From: an uncultured Collinsella sp.
GTDB taxonomy: Bacteria; Actinomycetota; Coriobacteriia; Coriobacteriales; Coriobacteriaceae
Length of the DNA stretch: 5,968 nt
Assembly (NCBI GenBank): GCA_900555815.1
Contig: USMR01000065.1
Location: forward strand, 1-5,968
Direction of reading: 5' to 3'
Of this stretch, positions 1 through 3,731 are shown in pieces (the stretch's first letter is position 1; each line of letters opens with the position of its first letter). Made by a program: the position numbers and the translations under genes. A model generated the notes under the pieces. That model made no database searches. It was given only the letters and a program-made list of their open reading frames with translations, and was not told the origin of the DNA.

Positions 1-2
1 GG

Positions 3-1610
3 TGGCGCAGCGTCAACCGTCCCGACTTTACGACGGCCTCGCGCGAGTGTGCTCGTCGCCTCTGCCCGTTTTTCCCTGATAAATGTTTGGTCCACGGCGC
101 TCGCCGTCGTGCGGCGCATGCCGATGTGGTGGTCACCAACCATTCCCTGCTGTTCCGCAATGTCGCGGCCGAGGGCAGGATTTTACCTCCGATTCGTCAT
201 TGGGTAATCGACGAGGCCCATTCCATCGAGCGCGAGGCGCGCCGCCAGTGGGCGCGCGTGGTGTCGGCGGACGAATCACACGTTCTGTTTGAGCGCCTGG
301 GTGGCTCGAGCACCGGCGCGCTAAGCCAGGTTTCCCGTGATTTGGCAACCTCCGAGGGCTCTACGCTCTATCTGGGCCTTACTGCCAAGGCGACGTCGAC
401 GGTTGCGCGCGCGAGCATGGCAATCGCCGACGTGTTCGATGGCGTTCGCGAGCTCGGCCGCCGTGCGCGTGGGGGTTATGACAATGCCAATCTATGGATT
501 GGCCCCGAGCTGCGCGAATCTGACGACTGGCATGATTTCTTACCGTCGGCCTACACTGCCATCGACGCATTGGAACAAGCTGACAAGAGCGTCGACGCGC
601 TGGTGCAAGCCGTCGCCGCCGACAAGCCCGAGGTTGTTGTTGACCTGGGTGATATCTCGCGCCGCCTGCACGAGCTGGCCGAGAACCTCAAACTCATCAT
701 TGATGGCGCCGATGAACACTACGTGTATTCGCTGCAGGTCAATCGCAGGTTGCGTGCCGGCGGAGAGTCGATGACCGCAGAGCGCATCGACATTGGTGAG
801 GCCTTGGCAACCGAGTGGCTGCCCGAGGTTCACACGGCTATCTTTGCCTCGGCGACCATGACGGTGTCCAAAAGCTTTGAACACTTTAACCACGCGGTCG
901 GCCTCGATCGCATCGGTGCTTCGACATCCTCATCGCTGCACTTGGACTCGAGCTACGACTTCGATTCGAACATGGCCGTAGTCGTTGCGGGCGATATCCC
1001 CGATCCGCGCGATCGTGAGAGCTATCTTACGGCGCTCGAGCGCGTGCTGGTCGACGCCCATCTTGCCATGGGCGGATCGGTGCTCACGCTGTTCACCAAT
1101 CGGCGCGACATGGAAGACCTGTACGCCCGCGTTGAGCCCAAGATGGCCCGTGCGGGTCTGGAGCTCAACTGCCAGCAGCGCAACTCATCTCCTCGTCGCC
1201 TGCGCGACCGGTTTATCAACGAGCCGACCTCGTCGCTTTTTGCTCTTAAGGCCTTCTGGGAGGGATTCGACGCCAGCGGCGAGACACTGCGCTGCGTCAT
1301 CATTCCCAAGCTGCCGTTCTCGAGCCCCACGGACCCGCTCTCGTGCGAGCGCAACCTGCGCGAAGACCGCGCTTGGGCGCGCTATTCGCTGCCCGAGGCG
1401 GTGCTCGAGGTCAAGCAGGCGGCCGGCCGCCTTATCCGCTCGTCGACCGATTGCGGCGTGCTGATTCTGGCCGACCCGCGCCTGGTGACGAAGGGCTACG
1501 GAAAGAAGTTCTTAACGTCGCTGCCCACGAGCTCCTACCAGCGCATCGAATCGGCGCAGATCGGGCACTATCTGCAACTGTGGCGCGCACGCCACGAGCG
1601 GCGGCGCTAA
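3..1610 (+). CDS. dinG: DinG/XPD-family Fe-S ATP-dependent DNA helicase, 5'-truncated by the window
   Basis: Superfamily 2 DNA helicase of the DinG/XPD group, which unwinds DNA 5'->3' during repair or replication-transcription conflict (family knowledge). The frame is open from base 3, so the start, the Walker A motif and the first iron-sulfur cysteine lie upstream. Numbering from base 3, Cys16, Cys21 and Cys28 fit the last three Fe-S ligands and are followed by ADVVVTNHSLL, typical of this family. DEAH (Walker B) is at residues 70-73, SAT at 283-285, WEGFD at about 419-423, and motif VI QAAGRLIRS at 472-480. The ending DCGVLILADPRL...YGKKFLTSLP is characteristic of DinG-like C-termini. 535 codons are visible; complete relatives are usually about 640-700 residues or more. 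No exonuclease domain is seen in the visible part. It faces the pafBC-like operon tail to tail and its TAA overlaps their stop codon. The family call is strong; strict orthology to E. coli DinG rather than a DinG-like paralogue is not settled. Confidence 0.93.
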   Translation, partial: WRSVNRPDFTTASRECARRLCPFFPDKCLVHGARRRAAHADVVVTNHSLLFRNVAAEGRILPPIRHWVIDEAHSIEREARRQWARVVSADESHVLFERLGGSSTGALSQVSRDLATSEGSTLYLGLTAKATSTVARASMAIADVFDGVRELGRRARGGYDNANLWIGPELRESDDWHDFLPSAYTAIDALEQADKSVDALVQAVAADKPEVVVDLGDISRRLHELAENLKLIIDGADEHYVYSLQVNRRLRAGGESMTAERIDIGEALATEWLPEVHTAIFASATMTVSKSFEHFNHAVGLDRIGASTSSSLHLDSSYDFDSNMAVVVAGDIPDPRDRESYLTALERVLVDAHLAMGGSVLTLFTNRRDMEDLYARVEPKMARAGLELNCQQRNSSPRRLRDRFINEPTSSLFALKAFWEGFDASGETLRCVIIPKLPFSSPTDPLSCERNLREDRAWARYSLPEAVLEVKQAAGRLIRSSTDCGVLILADPRLVTKGYGKKFLTSLPTSSYQRIESAQIGHYLQLWRARHERRR

Positions 1611-2524
1611 AGCGGACAGACGAGGGTTTTTGCCATATCGCACAGGCGCTTTGACAGGGCGGGGTCATCCAAGATGCGGATGGCTCCGCCCGCTGCGATT
1701 ACCTGGCTCAGTAGCCAACGCTCGGAGCCGTAATGCACGGTTACCGTTGCCATGTCTGCCCCGCCGCGCTCGATTAGGGTGATGCCGGCCCAGTCCAGAT
1801 GCTCCGCCATATCGAATGGCATCAAGAGCTTTGCGCTGCGCTGCGTCCGGGCAAGGGAATCGTGGAGGGATGCGACGTCCGGTGTGTGAGGCACGACGGA
1901 GTCTTCCGTCAAGGCGAGTCCCTCGATTTTATCCATGCGATAGGTGCGCTGCTCATCGACTGTGATGTCCCAGGCAATCAGGTATGTTTGGTCGCCGTTT
2001 GCCGTAATGCGCAAGGGGTCGACCAGACGCTCGCGTGGCCGTGCATCGTCCATCGAGCGATATGAGATGCGGCAGCGAACGCCGTCCTGAATGGCGCAGC
2101 TCAGCTGCTGCCAGTGCGACCCGTGGTTGACGGTGTCAAAGACGCGCTGGTTATAGCCGAGCTCTTCGGGTAGAAGGGCATGTCGAATCCGGGCTGCCGT
2201 CTGCGGCTCGATCCCCAACGATTCAAGTTCGTGGTTGAGCACAGCGCCCTCGGCGGCACTCAGGCGCAACGGTAGCACACGCCCGGTGTCACCGGTGAGG
2301 ATCACACGCTCGCCGTGGCATTCGCAGATGATGCGCGCACCAGATTCTCGGTCCGCGAGCGTCGAGACGATCTCGAGAATCTCGTCGAGCGATGCCCCCG
2401 TGATATCAAAACGGCTACAAAGCTCGTCTCGTGTCATGCCATTCTCGCCGGCGGCGTAGAGGGCCTCCATGATGTCGATGGCGCGCGAGAGTCTCTGCTC
2501 GCTGGTGAGTTTACGCACGGGCAT
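1607..2524 (-). CDS. pafC: PafC-like HTH-WYL transcriptional regulator
   Basis: Second gene of a two-gene WYL operon, 305 residues. An N-terminal winged-HTH-like region (about residues 7-76, starting TSEQRLSRAIDIMEAL) is followed by a WYL domain at about 143-205. In place of Trp-Tyr-Leu the core reads TYL (180-182), followed by QRTYRMDKI with the conserved basic residues. A C-terminal extension follows. PafC pairs with PafB in mycobacteria to activate LexA-independent DNA-damage genes; the WYL domain is thought to sense nucleic acid (family knowledge). The start is taken as ATG at 2524. A TTG at 2545 would add seven residues but has no Shine-Dalgarno behind it. An AGGA lies 12 bases before the ATG, a long spacing, and the gene overlaps the pafB end by 14 bases, so translational coupling is likely. 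Its TAG overlaps the convergent helicase stop. The C-terminal codons also encode a strong hairpin on the opposite strand (1657-1691). The symbol rests on domain layout and operon context. Confidence 0.85.
   Translation of the reverse strand: MPVRKLTSEQRLSRAIDIMEALYAAGENGMTRDELCSRFDITGASLDEILEIVSTLADRESGARIICECHGERVILTGDTGRVLPLRLSAAEGAVLNHELESLGIEPQTAARIRHALLPEELGYNQRVFDTVNHGSHWQQLSCAIQDGVRCRISYRSMDDARPRERLVDPLRITANGDQTYLIAWDITVDEQRTYRMDKIEGLALTEDSVVPHTPDVASLHDSLARTQRSAKLLMPFDMAEHLDWAGITLIERGGADMATVTVHYGSERWLLSQVIAAGGAIRILDDPALSKRLCDMAKTLVCPL
1657..1691 (+). terminator. Long GC-rich hairpin downstream of the helicase, possible U-tract-less terminator
   Basis: GGGCGGGGTCATCC (1657-1670) can pair over all 14 positions with GGATGGCTCCGCCC (1678-1691) around a seven-base loop, using two G-U wobbles. 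It begins 47 bases after the helicase TAA and lies inside the 3' end of the convergent pafC-like gene. On the - strand transcript the two wobbles become A-C mismatches, so the stem favours helicase mRNA. No T-run follows, so it is not a classical intrinsic terminator. It could equally be an mRNA-stabilising stem or a coincidence of coding. Confidence 0.4.
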
Positions 2525-3533
2525 GCTCGTGCACCGTCCTTTCAATGAGGTGGTTCCACGCCTGTTTGAGCGATTTGGGGGCCACGGGCCTCATGCCGTC
2601 CATGGCGTGGGCCATGCAAAATGAAGCGGCGGCTTCAAGATCGCGCACGTCAACGGTCCAGGTCCATCCGGCGTCGGTGTGTACGAGCTCACCTCGCCCA
2701 CGCGTGAGACCGTTGATCATATCGATCTGCGTCTGAGGGGCGAATGAGAACGTGGCTGCAACGGGCGGTCGGTCGGCAAAATCGAATTCAAAGAACAGGT
2801 AGTCGCTGAGGTTGAAGTCCGCGGGGATGACGTAGGCCTTCGAAGGACGCCAAGCGCGAACGATACGGTCGCAGCGGAATGTCCTGATGTCGTCGGTGAC
2901 GTTGTCGAGGCCGCAGAAGTAAGCCACGCCCTCGCGCTCGAACATGCCGTAGACGCAGACGGTACGTTCTCTCTGCTCGCCGCGTCCGTTCTGATATAAA
3001 AATCGCAGCGCGCATCGCTCGGCAAAGGCGCTCCAAACCGCATCGACGGTGGGAGAGCGGCTGATCGGCGCCTCGTCTACCGTCGTCCTGCCGGTGAGAT
3101 AGGCAATCTTGGAGCGAATATCGGCAAGCGGTGCGGCAAAAGTGGATGAGCCGGCCGCTAGTGTCTGGTCGATGGCGTTGAGCAGGATATCGGCGTCGTC
3201 TGCGGTAATGAGGCCGCCTGCCGCAAACGTGTGCTCGCGGTCGATTGTCCACGAGCTTTCCTCGGTCTCCTGCGCGCCGGTGGGGCGAACCTCCTTGATT
3301 AAGATGCCGCGTTCGAGCAGCTTGTCACGATCGCGTCGAAACTTGCGCTTATCCGAGTCGATATTGCCCGAGCCATATCCCAGGTCAGAATCCAAGACGA
3401 TCTGCTCGGTCGTCAGCGGTTCGGGGGAGCTATTGAGCACAAAGAAAAGATTGAGGATGCGCTGAGCCGTTTTATCGAAACTGGGCTCCGAATTTCCCTT
3501 TTTAATTGTCTCGGTCGTGTCGCTTGCCGTCAT
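2511..3533 (-). CDS. pafB: PafB-like HTH-WYL transcriptional regulator
   Basis: First gene of the leftward WYL operon, 340 residues. After a polar N-terminal tail of about 18 residues comes a winged HTH (about 20-79): KTAQRILNLFFVLNSSPEPL, then a recognition region with KFRRDRDKLLERGI, very like the F-x-RD-x-x-x-L-x-x-x-GI signature of PafB proteins. A middle linker leads to a WYL domain at about 172-230. Here the WYL triad reads AYF (204-206), but the following DIRTFRCDRI keeps the basic and aromatic positions of the motif. PafB forms a heterodimer or fused unit with PafC and drives a RecA/LexA-independent damage regulon in mycobacteria (family knowledge). ATG 3533 is preceded by GAGGA four bases away, so the start is well supported. 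A single overlapping partner gene downstream supports co-expression. PafB is preferred over a generic WYL regulator because of the pair arrangement and the HTH motif. Confidence 0.87.
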   Translation of the reverse strand: MTASDTTETIKKGNSEPSFDKTAQRILNLFFVLNSSPEPLTTEQIVLDSDLGYGSGNIDSDKRKFRRDRDKLLERGILIKEVRPTGAQETEESSWTIDREHTFAAGGLITADDADILLNAIDQTLAAGSSTFAAPLADIRSKIAYLTGRTTVDEAPISRSPTVDAVWSAFAERCALRFLYQNGRGEQRERTVCVYGMFEREGVAYFCGLDNVTDDIRTFRCDRIVRAWRPSKAYVIPADFNLSDYLFFEFDFADRPPVAATFSFAPQTQIDMINGLTRGRGELVHTDAGWTWTVDVRDLEAAASFCMAHAMDGMRPVAPKSLKQAWNHLIERTVHEHARA

Positions 3534-3537
3534 AGAG

Positions 3538-3542
3538 TCCTC
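3538..3542 (-). promoter_or_regulatory. Ribosome binding site of the pafB-like gene
   Basis: Read on the - strand, GAGGA lies four bases before ATG 3533. It fixes this start; the ATG at 3546 on the same strand is in a different frame. Confidence 0.6.
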
Positions 3543-3601
3543 GCATGAGAAGGTGGTTTGCTGCCATGATTTTAGTCCGATATGGAGATTAGGCTATATC
3601 C

Positions 3602-3624
3602 TTGTCCGCTCGGGGCGTTAAGAT
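3602..3624 (+). promoter_or_regulatory. Partial match to the PafBC-dependent (RecA-NDp) promoter motif
   Basis: The mycobacterial motif, as I recall it, is TTGTCRGTG, eight bases, then TANNNT. Here TTGTCCGCT (3602-3610) is followed by exactly eight bases and TAAGAT (3619-3624). The TTGTC core, one G, the spacing and the T/A/T positions of the -10 half agree; three of the nine upstream bases do not. It points toward the M28-like gene, about 107 bases before its ATG. It could be chance. Confidence 0.25.
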
Positions 3625-3657
3625 GGCCCGAATTCTGTCGTTTGCGCTCGCTCGGGG
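3607..3657 (+). repeat. 9-base direct repeat CGCTCGGGG, two copies 42 bases apart
   Basis: CGCTCGGGG occurs at 3607-3615 and again at 3649-3657. The copies are 42 bases apart, about four helical turns, so a bound protein would contact the same DNA face at both. The second copy abuts the TATACT hexamer directly; the first lies three bases before TAAGAT. This placement resembles an operator or activator site. No known binding protein is assigned. Confidence 0.45.
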
Positions 3658-3663
3658 TATACT
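3658..3663 (+). promoter_or_regulatory. Candidate -10 box for the M28-like gene
   Basis: TATACT matches the sigma-70-type TATAAT hexamer at five of six bases and lies about 70 bases before ATG 3732. No good -35 sits 16-18 bases upstream (the bases there read CTGTCG or close to it), which would suit an activator-dependent promoter. A second AT-rich stretch, TATATA at 3670-3675, is an alternative. Confidence 0.4.
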
Positions 3664-3721
3664 TTCGACTATATACGGTTCTAATGTGCATGCATTGGGC
3701 CTATTTGTCGGATTATGGATG

Positions 3722-3726
3722 TGGAG
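3722..3726 (+). promoter_or_regulatory. Ribosome binding site deciding the M28-like start
   Basis: TGGAG ends five bases before ATG 3732. It supports this start over the out-of-frame ATG at 3715, whose frame closes after 76 codons and shows no family motif. Confidence 0.65.
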
Positions 3727-3731
3727 CGCAC

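Larger units (their letters stand above)
3534..3731. promoter_or_regulatory. Divergent intergenic region between the pafB-like gene and the M28-like gene
   Basis: These 198 bases separate two divergently transcribed genes and are visibly more AT-rich than the flanking coding sequence. I see no convincing small gene here. The region should hold promoters for both directions. For the rightward gene the best -10 is TATACT at 3658-3663. For the leftward operon, TAAAAT (3574-3569 on the - strand) is a possible -10, but I see no matching -35 for it. A 9-base direct repeat and a partial RecA-NDp-like motif are listed separately. Confidence 0.75.

Noticed and set aside
337..1464. Alternative + and - frames of 60-160 codons inside the helicase
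   Set aside because: All are shadows of the helicase frame, Arg/Ser/Ala-rich, without ribosome sites or family motifs.
87..1610. Helicase starting at the TTG at 87
   Set aside because: The frame is open upstream to base 3 and encodes the family's iron-sulfur cysteines (Cys16, Cys21, Cys28), so the gene begins before the window.
2525..2545. TTG start for the pafC-like gene, adding seven residues
   Set aside because: The sequence before it has no Shine-Dalgarno and reads ACCACCTCA, the opposite of one. The ATG at 2524 is more likely.
3687..3694. 8-base palindrome TGCATGCA upstream of the M28-like gene
   Set aside because: It is too short to distinguish from chance and has no second copy nearby.
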